Both the position numbers and the translations under genes were made by a program. From Phocoena phocoena (Eukaryota > Chordata > Mammalia > Artiodactyla > Phocoenidae), in NCBI RefSeq assembly GCF_963924675.1, contig NC_089220.1:55562639-55626638 (forward strand): a DNA stretch of 64,000 nt, in the 5' to 3' direction. Each line of letters starts with the position of its first letter. The stretch's first letter is position 1. The notes beneath the pieces are model-generated. The model did not search any database and was not told where the DNA came from. It saw nothing but the letters and a program-made list of their open reading frames with translations. Of the stretch, positions 1-11,487 are shown piece by piece.

Positions 1-2207
1 TTAAAAATTCTAATCAAAGTTGGTATAGAGGGAAAATATCTCAACATGATAAAGCCTATTTATAATAAACCCAAAGCTAACATCATACTCAATGGTGAAA
101 AGCTGAAAGCTTTTCCTCTAAAATCAAGAACGAAAGAAGGATGACTACACTTCTATTTAACATAGTATTGTAAGTCATAGCTACAACAATCTGACAAGAA
201 AAAGAAATAAGATTCATCCAGATTGGAAGGGAAGAAGTAAAACTGTCACTATTTGCAGATTATATATATACGTATATATTCCTGTATTCTCCATCAAAAA
301 ATTTAAAACTAATAAATGAATTCAGTAAAGTTCCAGGATACAAAATTAATACACAGAAATCTCTTGCTTTTCTATACATTAATAATGAACTATCAAATGA
401 GAAAGAAAGAAAACAATCTTGTTTAAAAAGAATACCTAGGAATAAACTTAACCAAGGAGGTGAGAGATGTACACTTTGAAAACCATGGAACATTGATGAA
501 GGAAATGGAAGATGATACAAAGAAATAGAAAGATATCTTGTGCTCATGGATTGGAAAAATTAACATTGTTAAAATGTCCATACTACCCAAAGCAATCCAC
601 AGATTTAATTCATTCCCTATCAAACATCCATGACAGTTTTTCACAGAACTAGAACAAATAAACCTAAAATTTATATGGAAACACAAAAGACCCCAAATAG
701 CCAAAGAAATCCTGAGGAAAAAGAACAAGGCTGGAAGTATCACATTCCTTGACTTCAGACTATACTACAAAGCTACATTAATCAAAACAGTATGGTACTG
801 GTACAAAAAACAGATCCACAGATAAATGGAACAGAATAGAGAGTCCAGAAATAAACCCATGCACTTACGGTCACTTATTATATGACAAAGGAGTCAAGAA
901 TATATACTGGAGAAAAGATAGTCTCTTCAATAAGTGATGCTGGGAAAAATGGACAGCTCATATAAGAGGATGAAATTAGAACATTTCCTTACACCAAAAA
1001 TAAACTCAAAATGGATTAAGGACATAAATTTAAGACTGGAAACCATAAACTCATAGAAGGAAATATAGACAGAACAGTCTGACATAAATCATACCATTTT
1101 TTTTTTTAAATTTGTCTTCTAAGGCAAAGGAAACAAAAGCAAAAATAAACAAGTGGGGCTTAATTAAACTTAAATCTTTTGCACATCAAAGGAAACCATC
1201 AACAAAACAAAAAGACTGTCTGCTAAATGGGAGACAGTATTTGCAAATGATATGACTGACAAGGGGTTAATACCCAAAATATATAAACAGCTCATACAAC
1301 TCAATATCAAAAAACCAGACAACCAAATTAAAAATGTTCAGAAGACTTGACATTTTTTCAAAGAAGACATAGAGTTGGCCAACAGGCACATAAAAAGGTG
1401 CTCAACTTTGTTAATCATCAGAGAAATGCAAATCAAAACCACAAGTTATCAACTCACACCTGTCATAATGGCTATCATAAAAAAGATGAAAAATAACAAA
1501 TGTTGGTGAGGATGTGGAGAAAAGGGAGCTGTAGTACACTGTTGGTGGGAATGTAAATTTGTGTAGCCACTTTGGAAAACAGTATGGAGGTTCATCAAAA
1601 AACTAAAAATAAAACTACCATATGATCCAACAATTCCACTTCTGGTATATATACAAAGAAAAAAATACTAATTCAAAAAGATACACGTGCCCCAATTTTC
1701 ATAGTCATGATATGGAAGCCATCTAAGTTTCCATTAATAGATGAATGGATAAAGTGTTATATATATGTGCAATGAAATGTTACTCAGACATTAAAAAGAA
1801 TGAAATTCTGCCATTTACAGTGACACAAATGGACATAGAGGTTATTATGCTTAAATCTATAAATCAGAGGAAGACAAATCTTCTATGTTATCACTTACAT
1901 GTGGAATTTTTAAAATATCCAATTAAGTTGAACAATACAGAAACAGACTCACAAATATAGAGAATAAACTTGTTGTTACCAGTGGGGAGAGGGAAGGGGC
2001 AGGGGCAAGTTATGGGTATGAGATTTATAAATATGAACTACTATGTATAAAATAGATAAGCAACAAGAATATATTGTACAGCACAAGACATTATAGCCAT
2101 TATCTTGTAATAAATTTAAATGGAATATAGTCTATAAAAATATTGAGTTACTATTTTGTATCCCTGAAACTAATATATTATAAATCAACTATACTTCAAT
2201 TAAAATA
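1..2207 (+). mobile_element. LINE-1 3' part (ORF2 reverse transcriptase to 3' UTR), cut by window start
   Basis: The sequence begins inside the L1 ORF2 reverse-transcriptase (RT) region and runs through the ORF2 C-terminal domain into a 3' UTR ending in the typical 'caactatacttcaat' tail near 2200. The reading frame is broken throughout by stops and frameshifts. The catalytic motif, F/Y-A-D-D in active L1, reads F-A-D-Y at 252-263, so the copy cannot encode a working RT. The 3' UTR matches in type the copies at 54877-56487 and 41331-48427. The 5' part lies outside the window, so truncation cannot be judged. Confidence 0.92.
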
Positions 2208-3435
2208 AGACAAGAAACAAAAGTAAAAAGAATGCAAAATATGGTAAAACTGAGACATAAAACTTTGTGAAAAATTTCTTGGAAGGTACTGTGATATGTA
2301 GTTTATGCTTTTAAAATGTTGGGTTATAACCTCTAGTGCAACATGGAATCATCTTAGTGTTTCAGACAACCTTTTCTAACAGAATAGTATGAAAAAATAT
2401 ATGCATCTCTGAGTTCATCACTTTTAGAAAGATTAAACATTATTCTTCATGTAACTTTTGTTTCAATTTTGTATTATGTCTCTATGAGTGTGTGTGCACA
2501 CGTGGGCATGCCTATCTGTTCTTGATATAATGTACTATGTATAGTAGAACATGGGCAAAACATTTGAAAGTCACTGCCTTATCTCACTTAATTCACCACA
2601 AAAAAATTATATATTAAGCATGATTAACAGTGCCAACTTACAGAAGGAAAATTGAATTTCATATTTGATATGTAACTTTACCAGATTTACATTTAGTGTG
2701 TGGCAGAGTTAAAGCTTGAGCGTGAGATTCAGAGCATATCAGGGTTCCATGATTTAGATTCTTCTTTTTCTGTATATCTGCTCTTTCACAAATTGCCTGG
2801 TTTTTAACCTCTTAATCACTCTCAATCTTTCTCTCTCAATCTCCCTCCCTTGCTTCCTCTCTCTGTCACCCCACCTTATGATCTAGAATAATTCTGCTCT
2901 TAGTTTTAATCCTTTCTTGCATACCAACCTCTGTGAATTCCCATCTTTCACAGAAAAAAACAAAAAAAACACAAAAATATTTTTTAATATAATTTTCTCT
3001 ATTATCAATTTGGAAATCATCTCATATGAAAAGATTTGCAGTTATACATTTGAAATTTTTATGAATTTATAGACTTTGTTGATCTCTGTCCTGTTCTTCC
3101 AGGGTTCCAGGAGAACCACATAAACACATGAGTCTTCAGCATTTTATACACACACACACTCAAATCTATCTAGGACATTATTTATGATAGTATAGCATTC
3201 TAGATATTATGAAAAGCAAAATATTTAGGAGCTGGATATACTACAAGAAATGTATTGCCAAGCTTTTAAGCACTTATAAGAGAAACATACAAGAGAAAAA
3301 AACAAACATACATACCCCTACAATAAAACAATGTATCTGATTCTAGAAAGTAAAAGGTAAGTTAAAAGGATGAATGAATGCAGAAGATGGTGTTGCTCCC
3401 CCAGGGCGAAAGCCTAGCACAGCAAATCAGAATTT
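2208..3435. other. No gene recognised; unique AT-rich DNA
   Basis: No exon, RNA gene or clear repeat was recognised. A pyrimidine-rich stretch occurs at about 2815-2875 and a short (CA)n run near 3150. Confidence 0.5.
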
Positions 3436-3613
3436 GGAGCATTCTGACCACACAGACACAAAAGGTAACTATGTGAGATAATGGAGGTGTTAATTAACTT
3501 GATGTTGTGGTAATCATTTCACAATGTATATGTATATCAAATCATCCCTTGTATTCTCTAACATTTACAATTTTACTTGTCAATTATACCTTAATAAAGC
3601 TGGAAAAAAAAAA
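3436..3613 (+). mobile_element. Old L1 (L1M-type) 3' UTR tail
   Basis: The segment matches the recalled 3' end of L1MA/L1MB elements: 'ggtaatcatttcacaatgta' near 3510, then a tail close to 'caattatacctcaataaagctgg' ending at about 3602 and followed by an A-run. Only the tail is present, so this is a strongly 5'-truncated copy. Confidence 0.75.
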
Positions 3614-4559
3614 GAATTGGGGGCATTATAGTTCTAAAGGAAAACTGTACATTGGTCTTAGAACCAAAGTCAAAAGACAGAGCTGGTGTTTCAGAGAACT
3701 GGAAAAACCTATATAAATGATGCTTTATTTCATTAGTCATCTAGGATGCTCTGCTTCATTTGTCATATAAGAAATGCAAATTGTTTAAATGGCTTTATTG
3801 AAGTAGAGTCGACATGAATATATTTAATGTGAACAATTTGGTAAGTTTGATGTATTAGTAAACATGAAATCATCACCACAATCAAGATAATGAAGATATC
3901 TATCACGTCCAAAAGTTTCCTTATGCCCCTTTTTAATTCCTCTATTCATCCCGCCACTTTTCACCTCTATGTCCACCCCCCTCAAACTCCCCACACCAGT
4001 CCTCAGTTAACCATAGTTCTATTTTATGTCATTATAGATTAGTTTGCATTTTCAAGAATGTTACACAAGTGGAATCATTAGTACACTATCTTTATTTGGG
4101 GGATGAGGGTGTGTCTGGCTCCTATTACTCAGCTTAACTATTTTGAAATTGATTCATATTGCTACATGTACCAAAGTTTTTATAGCTCTTTATGTCTAGG
4201 TGGTATTTCATCATAAGTATAAAGCGCATTTTGTTTTTCGATTCACCAATTGAAAAAAATTTATGTTGTTTATAATTCTGAACTATTACAAATAAATTCT
4301 TGGTGAAATTTTGCATAGCAATCTTTGTATGGACACATTCTTTTATTTCTCTTGAGTAAACACCTAGTAATATAATGCCACAGTCATGTGGTAATCATAG
4401 GTTTATCTTTTATGACACTCCAAACTGTTACCTTCTCCCTTATCCCAAAGTGATCGTACTATTTTAGCTTTATGAGCGTTCTTGTTGCTCAGTATGCCCA
4501 CACACTTGATATTTTGTTGTTGTTGTTGTTAATTAGAATTTAAACCATTTAATAGGTGT

Positions 4560-5048
4560 TGATGAAATAAAATTTTGTATTCTAAGGCAAATCAAGGAAA
4601 AAATAAACATAAAAATTTTTCTCTGCCCTTTGGCCTCCTCTCTCGCCTCTACTGTGCATTGTGTATCTGCGTTATGCATTGACCAAACCTCTCTATCAGC
4701 AGAAATACCTATTCAGCCATAAAGAGCAACATTCTCCCACATTGACAAGGTAACTCCTTAGGAGATAATCTTGCTTAATCTTGTAAGGGGTCACGATGAC
4801 CCATGACCTACTACTCACTTTGTATGTGTAGTCCTGGATTGTGTAAACTGTCAATAATACCTCGTTTAATGTATAGCTCTCTCTCTCTCAAAACTTTTTA
4901 TAACTGTGCTTTAGGCTCTAACAAGCAGAACAGTTCTCAGAAATTTCTGAGAGGCTGTTCCTGGGTTATAATCCTCAATTTAGTTCAAATAAAATTTTCT
5001 ACTTCTTTCTTTGAACAACTGACTAAATTTTTTAATTGACAGTATAAA
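4560..5048 (+). mobile_element. Probable solitary ERV1-type LTR inside old L1
   Basis: Here the flanking antisense L1 is interrupted, and the inserted DNA has LTR-like anatomy. A TATA-like stretch lies near 4897, a polyadenylation signal AATAAA at 4988-4993, and a downstream U5-like segment ends near 5040. No internal gag, pol or env sequence is present, so it would be a solo LTR left after LTR-LTR recombination. The class is suggested by resemblance to recalled ERV1 LTRs. No clear 4-6 bp duplication could be read, so the edges are approximate. Confidence 0.5.
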
Positions 5049-5722
5049 ATGGAGCCTCAGTGTACTATAACTGACATTTCCTAATGACTGATTTTGAAAT
5101 ATTCCTGTGCTCATCTGCCATCTGTATATCTTCTTTGGTAAAGTATCTGACTAAACCTTCCACTCATTTAAAAAGTAAGTTTTTTATTTTCTTGCAGTTG
5201 AATTTTGAGAAGTCTTCATATATTCTGAATATATGTATTTTATCAGATTTATTACTTGCAAATATTCTCTCCCATTCTGTAGTTTGCTTTTCATTTTCTC
5301 AACAGTATCTTTGAGGAGCAAAATTCTTAATATTTATGAAGAACAATTTATTCATTTTCACTTTAGTGATTATGGGTTTTGTGTCATATGAAAGAATTTT
5401 TTTGCCTAACAAAAAGCCACAAAAATTCCCATTATGTTTTCTTCTAGAAGTTTTATAGTCACGGGTTGTGCACTATTTGTTGAAAAGACTATTCTTTGTC
5501 CACTGAAGAGTATTTGTACTTCTGACAAATATAAACTGACCATATATGTATGGATCAGTTCTGAACTTTATATTCTGAATTATGGGGGTCTAGTTTTGAA
5601 CTCTATATTGATTTCGTTTTCTATCTTTATGCCAGTACCACATGCTAATTATTACAGTAAATTTACATTGTTATAACACACATCTTCCAACTTTGCTATT
5701 TTATGAAAGCTGTTTTGGTTTC

Positions 5723-5803
5723 TGTATTAATCAGGGTTCTTCAGAGAAACAGAATGAACAGGATGTGTGTATATGTGTGTGTGTGTGTGTGTATATATGT
5801 ATG

Positions 5804-5844
<41 letters not shown>

Positions 5845-6216
5845 TGACAAGTCCCAATATCTGCATGTTGATTCAGCAAGCCAGAGACTCTAAGGCTGGC
5901 AGGCTTGATATCCAGAAAGAATCACTGTTTCAGTTTGAGTCCTAAGGTAGGAACAAAAGTAATATCCTAGTTCTAAGGTAGTCAGGAAGAATTCTCTCTT
6001 ACCTGGAGGAAGGTCAGTCATTTTGTTCTGTTCAGGTCTTTAACTGATTGGATGAGGCCTACCCATATTAGGGAGAGTAACCTGTTATGTCCAGTCTAAC
6101 AGTTTAAATTTTAGTCTCGTTCAAAACACCTTCACAGAAACACCCTGAATAATGTTTGACAAAATTGCTAGCACCCTGTGGTCTATTCAAAGTGACACAT
6201 AAACTTAACCATGACA
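5723..6216 (-). mobile_element. ERVL-class solitary LTR (MLT2-like)
   Basis: The element starts 'tgtattaatcagggttc' and ends 'cttaaccatgaca', giving the TG...CA termini expected of an LTR. It matches a recalled MLT2-like consensus along its length. The flanks 'gtttc' and 'gttac' could be a decayed 5-bp duplication. The old antisense L1 continues on both sides, so this is a later insertion. Orientation is tentative, based on where the family's polyadenylation signal should fall. No internal retroviral genes are present. Confidence 0.62.
5764..5843. repeat. (TG)n(TA)n compound microsatellite
   Basis: A run of TG dinucleotides grades through TATG units into about 18 TA dinucleotides. It lies inside the LTR at 5723-6216, where the recalled consensus already has a TATATA tract, so it is probably a local expansion. 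The TA block could extrude as a cruciform and is likely length-variable. Confidence 0.95.
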
Positions 6217-7350
6217 GTTACTCTAGGTCCTTTGCATTTCAATATGCATTTCAGTTGATTGACTTCTACGAAAACCCTGCTGGAATTTTGATTGGGATTG
6301 TATTGACTACAGATCAGTTTAGGAAGAATTGAAATAATAAATATATTTGGGTTTCTTGATCCCTAAACATTGTATATCTCACTATTTACTTAGGTTTCCT
6401 ATAATGTATTTAAGCAACGTTTGTAGTTTTCAGCAAATAGTCCTGAGAATTTTTTGCCTGAAATGTTTCTAACTAGTTTGTATTTTTGGTGCTATAAGTG
6501 TCATCACTCATTCCTTATATTTTTAATTTATGTCTTCTCTCTTTTTCACATAAGTCTTGACAAAGGTTAACTGTTTTTATTAATTTTTTGAAAGAAATAA
6601 CTTTAGTTTTCATTGAGTTTTTTTGTTGTTTTCTGTATCATTGATTTCTACTCTGATCTTTTTTATTTCCTTTTATTTGCTTACTTTATGGTTCATCTAC
6701 TCTTATTTCTCTAGTTTCTCAGGGTAATATCTATACACATTGATTTGAAACATTTATTTCATTCTAATTTAGTTTACTGCTATAAATTCCCCTTTAAGTT
6801 TAGCTGCATCCAACAAATTAGGTGTGCTGTGTTCTCATTTTCACAAATTTCAAAATGTTTTTAAATTCTCTTTTGATTTCTCTTTTGACCTATGTGATAT
6901 TTAGAGGTATGCTATTTAATTTCCAAATATTTTGGGATTTTCCAGATATCTCTCAATTATTAATTTTTAATTTAGTTCCTTCATGGTCACAGAACTTACT
7001 TGGTAGACTTGAATCCTTTTGAATTTATTGAGCTTTGTTTTATGGCAAAGAAAATAGTGAATGTTCTTGATAAATGTTCTATGTGAACTGGAGAAGAATG
7101 TGTATTTTGCTATTATTGGATGAAGTGTTCTATAAATGTCAATTTGATTAACTTGTTTAATAGTGTTGTTCAATGTTTTCAATCCTTACTGGTTTATATA
7201 TTTGTTCTCTCTATTCTTGAGAGAGGGGTTTTGAGATATGCAAGTACTATTATGGATTTGTCTTTCTCCTTTTAATTTTATCAGTTTGTGCTTAAGTATT
7301 TTGAATCTTTGTTATTAGGTGCAGAAACATCTAGGACTGTGGGGAGGGGT

Positions 7351-7546
7351 TTTTTTTTTTGTTGTTGTTGTTTTTGTGTGTGTTACGCGGGCTGCGGAGC
7401 ACAGACTCCGGACGTGCAGGCTCAGCGGCCATGGCTCACGGGCCCAGCTGCTCCGCGGCATGTGGGATCTTCCCAGACCAGGGCACGAAGCCGTGACCCC
7501 TGCATCGGCAGGCAGACTCTTAACCACTGCGCCACCAGGGAAGCCC
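7351..7546 (-). mobile_element. CHR-type tRNA-derived SINE
   Basis: On the minus strand the element reads 'gggcttccctggtggcgcag' onward, the conserved CHR head with A-box-like and B-box-like promoter motifs, followed by the tRNA-unrelated body. Its tail is A-rich and appears as T/G-rich sequence at 7351-7376. It interrupts the old L1 endonuclease region. The flanks share only 'ggggtt', so the duplication is not secure. Confidence 0.9.
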
Positions 7547-8130
7547 GGGGTTGTTTGTTTGTTGATGAATTGATCCTCTTTGTCATTACTCTCTTTATAC
7601 TTTGCTCTGAAATCTATGTTGATACTGGTAGACCACCACTATCTTTTTTGAAAGATGGTATAGTTTTCCATTATTTTACTTTTACTTTTTCTAGTTGTAT
7701 ATTTAATGTGGTTTTCTTGCAGGCAGCATGTAGTTGGGCTTCACTTTTTATTTTATACATTATTATAAATTCTGTCTCTTAACCTGAGTATTTAGCTCAT
7801 TTACTTTATATCGATTATTGATATTGCTGGGTTTAAATCTACCATTTTGCTGTTTGTTTTCTGTGCACCATCTGTTCTCGCTCCATTTTTCCTCTTTTTC
7901 TACCTTGTTTTAAACAAATTTAGTACTCTTTTACAATCCCATTTTATCTCCTTTGTTGACTTGTTAGTTTTGTTTTTTATGGTTGTTTTAGGATTTATAT
8001 ATATCTTTAAATTAGCACATTTTACCTTTAAGTGATATTATACTCCCTTATGAGGTCCCTTAAGAACCTCATAACTGCATACTTCCATTTCTCTCTTCCA
8101 AGGTTTGCTGACATTTTTGTTGAAAAAAGT

Positions 8131-8163
8131 AAAAAAAAAAAAAAAAAAAGAAAGAAAGAAGAA
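8131..8163. repeat. Poly-A / (GAAA)n simple repeat
   Basis: About 19 A residues are followed by GAAA units and GAAG. It sits at the outer edge of the old L1, and no retroposed body was recognised beside it. Confidence 0.9.
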
Positions 8164-8729
8164 GCCCCTGCTATCCAGAACCTAGTTTAACGCTCATAGC
8201 TAAGCCTTGATGTTATTACAAAATGATCTAATGCTTACAGTTTAGTCATTTTATTTTACTATTGAACATAACAATGTGACAGAATATCTGTATCAGATGA
8301 GATTACTCTGTGATAATGATATGTCACTAGAAAATTCATAAAATACTAAATGTCCCTCATTCTAAGTATCTTTACCAATTACAGTTTTATCCTCATTTTG
8401 GTCTGCCTTCTTATAGAAAACATTTATGGAAATGCCCAATCATGCAGTTGTCCCACTTTCTGACAGCACCCAATCTAGAATGAGCCCCTGCTTCTTTAGT
8501 ACCTTCCCCAAATTTCCCAACGAAAGCCTAAACACTATAATAGAATTTTTCTAACAACCTCTTACTAATGCACTCTACAGTTCTCAATGCTATGTGTTCT
8601 ACCCCATTGCAATAAGTAATAAACTCAAGGTATTTTATTGCAGGTGCTTTCCTTGTGGTCATTAGTTAAAGGCCATTGACATTTTAATATATTTTCTTCA
8701 ATATATGTTATAAAACAAGATTATCATGT
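8164..8729. other. No feature recognised
   Basis: Unique-looking AT-rich DNA. No open frame, exon signature or repeat was recognised. Confidence 0.45.
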
Positions 8730-9360
8730 AAAGATGTGGAATAAATAAAAACAATACTCAAATACTTGTGAATGAAAAAAAGTCTAATCATTTGGACCAC
8801 CATTTTGGTATTATCTTGTAAAACTGAGAAGATAAATAATTTATGACCTATAAACCTTGATATATATTCAACAGACTTATGCACCAGGCAACATCTCCAA
8901 TATGCCCAAGCAATTCTGTTTATAATAGGAAAAAACTGGAAACAATTTGTTTCCATCAATAGGGAAATGGATAAATAAATTACAACGTGTTCATAGAGTG
9001 AACATTAATGAAATACAGTTGCATGTATCAAAATGGATACAGTTCCTACTCAGTCAGAGAAGAAAATAATCAATATGATAATGCTAAATATAAAGAGCAA
9101 CCCATACAAAACTAAACAGTATGTGGTTGGGCATGTGTAGGTTTGCACAAAAACTATAACCACAAAATTATAAACACAACATTCTGGTGATTAGTTTCCT
9201 CTGGGTGAGAAGAGAGAGAGCTGGAATCAGTGATTTGTATTAACAGGATTCAAAAATATACTTATTTTGCCATTTCCTGATACCTAACTTAGATTGTGAA
9301 TTAATGGGTTCTTACTATATCTTTATTATGCATGAATTGTGTGTGTATGATTATTTGTCA
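8730..9360 (+). mobile_element. Old L1 (L1M-type) ORF2 end and 3' UTR
   Basis: Degenerate similarity to the L1 ORF2 C-terminus and 3' UTR in the sense direction. One marker is the segment describing 'gggaaatggataaataaatt' near 8965, another the 3'-UTR-like sequence around 9180-9240. Edges are uncertain and the subfamily is unknown. Confidence 0.6.
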
Positions 9361-9439
9361 TAGTAAAAGGAAAAATATCCACTTGTATATGTTAATAAAA
9401 ATTATCTAAATTTAAACTAAGATAAAAAAATGACTACGT

Positions 9440-9770
9440 AATCTTTAAAGACTATACTAGAGCATTTTCTAACAAGGCTGCCTGAGTGAGTGAGGCTGCC
9501 TCACTCTTTGGAGGAATGCAACTTTGAACAATTGCTTGGGGCTTGTATAGTTTATAATTGTATACAACTAATAAAACAGGATGTTTTTTGTCCAATAAAA
9601 GACAATAGCCCTTCAAAAGTTTATCAAAAATCAGTTGTTTGTAACTTATTGATCTACCTTTTTCCTTTTCTTCACTGACTGTATAAAATGTCAGTTCTCA
9701 AATCCTTTTTGAACTAGCCTTGCATCCTGCTGGTTCCCTCATTAAGTAAATGAAATTTTGATATATACAT
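9440..9770 (+). mobile_element. Possible LTR remnant (weak)
   Basis: The composition resembles an LTR: 'ccaataaaa' near 9592, a TATA-like 'tataaaat' near 9682, then a segment with 'ttaagtaaatgaaatttt'. I could not match it firmly to a named family and found no duplication. It may be unique sequence. Confidence 0.25.
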
Positions 9771-11035
9771 TTTATTTGTTTGAGCATTATGTTTTTAACA
9801 TTTTGAGAATTATAACTGACTCTTATGGAAGTCCCACTGAGATGTTACACTCGCTGGATTAGAAAACAGCTCATGGATCAAGGAAATTACAAGTGTAACT
9901 TTGAAACCTCTGACCTTCCTGATCAGTAAGTTCTTGCTGAGTTGTGGCAGAATGGCCTTATTTTCAGAGCTCCCATATGTTAATATCTAATGACCTAATG
10001 TGTCTTTATCTTCCAGAAGTTAGAAAATAAACCTATAAGTAATGACTGACAGCTGATTAAAAGATGGTCAATTCCTCATTAATCTATTATCTTTCAAATA
10101 GGAGTTTGAAATATTTAGTCTGACTTGGTCTTGGAGTTCATGGCGGCATTTTTTTTCCTCTAGAGTCAGAGCCTTGTATATCTGGCTCTGCTTGGACACC
10201 TATCTTTTTAGTTTCGCAACTGGCATACTGTCTGGGATGCCACTGCTTCAATGTGAAAATCTGTGAAATCTTCAAATGGTGAAATAAAATAATGAACTTT
10301 CAGATGTCTGTTAGTATCTCTTTTGTTTAAGGAACTTCATGGCTTGGGTGGGGCAGGTGGGGGGTTGTTAGAATCACAAAGTAAGTGGGAAGGAAAGTAG
10401 TGGCCCACAGGAGCCTGTAGGTCTTATAATTGAAGAAAGAGTAAAATATACATATATTTTTATTAGAGTAAGAAATTACCATTTTTTAAAGATTTGCCTA
10501 TTGGAAAGCTTTTTTTGGATTTTCTGTGGGCTTTCTTTGGTCCATTTAACCCTAGAGGAATTGTTTTCATGTCTTTTTGTGCCTGTATTTTATTTCATCT
10601 ATGAAAAAAAGTTGTAAAAGGGAAGTTGCAAAGCTCTTTGTGATCTTAGGCATTTTATCTATAAAAGAAAAGAGCCTTTATTTCTTATTGGGTTAATATT
10701 ATATTAACATGAAATCTTTTCCTTAGATATAACATATTAAATTATAAAGTTTCTTAACATTAAAGAAGTTCCTATTCTGATTGGCTAATAAAGAATAAAT
10801 GAATCTGATAGAAATGCTCATGAGATTCAATTTGGGTGTACAAAAAGAAGAAAGAAGCTAAACTTCTAGTACTTTAAATATAGTAGACTTTTCAGAAGAA
10901 TGCCTTCTTACCGAAGCTGCTAAAACAATAACTAATTTTGAAAATTTTGTATAGAATATAATAAACGTGCATATCTAAAATTTTTAAGGATTTGGTTTGT
11001 TTTTCCCTGGAAATCTAGTTAATAAAAAAGTCCTT
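9771..11035. other. No feature recognised
   Basis: AT-rich unique DNA without recognisable exons or repeats. A short G-rich stretch lies near 10345-10370. Confidence 0.45.
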
Positions 11036-11039
11036 GAAC

Positions 11040-11487
11040 TTCCCACATCAGCAAGATTGCAGGATAGGAACTCTCAGTCCTCAGTTGCCCACAAAAATCA
11101 CAATTTAACAATAGAGAAGCAGAGTGGAGATTCTTCTGTTGGCTTTGAAGATGTAAGATGACATGTTGTATGAGAGCCTTGTGGCTAAGACCTGAGGGCA
11201 GTTTCCAGGAACTAAGAGTGACCCCTAGTATCAGCCAGAAAGAGAATGGAACCTTAGTCCTACCGTTACAGGGAACTTATGCTAACAGCTGGCATGGATT
11301 TTGAAAAAGCCCCAACTTCAGTTAAGATTAAAGTGCTGTCTGGATTTCAGCCTGGTAAGACTGAGCACAGAACTCAATTAAGCCATGCCAAAGCTCCTGA
11401 GTCATGAAAACTGAGATAATAAATTAGTGTTAATTTAAGCTGGAAAGATGGCAGTGATTCCTTATGCAGCATTGAAAACTAATATAG
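11040..11487 (+). mobile_element. MaLR solitary LTR (MLT1-type)
   Basis: The segment follows the MLT1 layout. A central part reads close to 'ggctttgaagatgtaagatg', then 'gagataataaattagtgtt' with the polyadenylation-site region, and the end resembles 'cagcaatagaaaactaatacag' (here 'cagcattgaaaactaatata'). MaLR elements are non-autonomous relatives of ERVL; only the LTR is present. Confidence 0.72.

Larger units (their letters stand above)
3788..8108 (-). mobile_element. Old antisense L1 (L1M-type), ORF2 and 3' UTR, split by three later insertions
   Basis: Read on the minus strand this is an ancient L1. The 3' UTR begins at about 3788, ORF2 C-terminal and RT sequence follows, and endonuclease/5' ORF2 sequence reaches about 8108. 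The L1 sequence is interrupted and resumes cleanly three times: around an LTR at about 4560-5048, around an ERVL-type LTR at 5723-6216, and around a CHR SINE at 7351-7546. No long open frame survives. Divergence is high, as expected for an element predating the artiodactyl radiation. The L1M subfamily was not determined. Confidence 0.85.

Noticed and set aside
5642..5945. Open frames with repeated tyrosine/isoleucine
   Set aside because: Translation of the TG/TA microsatellite inside an LTR.
7288..7782. 164-codon open frame
   Set aside because: It runs across an antisense SINE and old antisense L1; no coding meaning.
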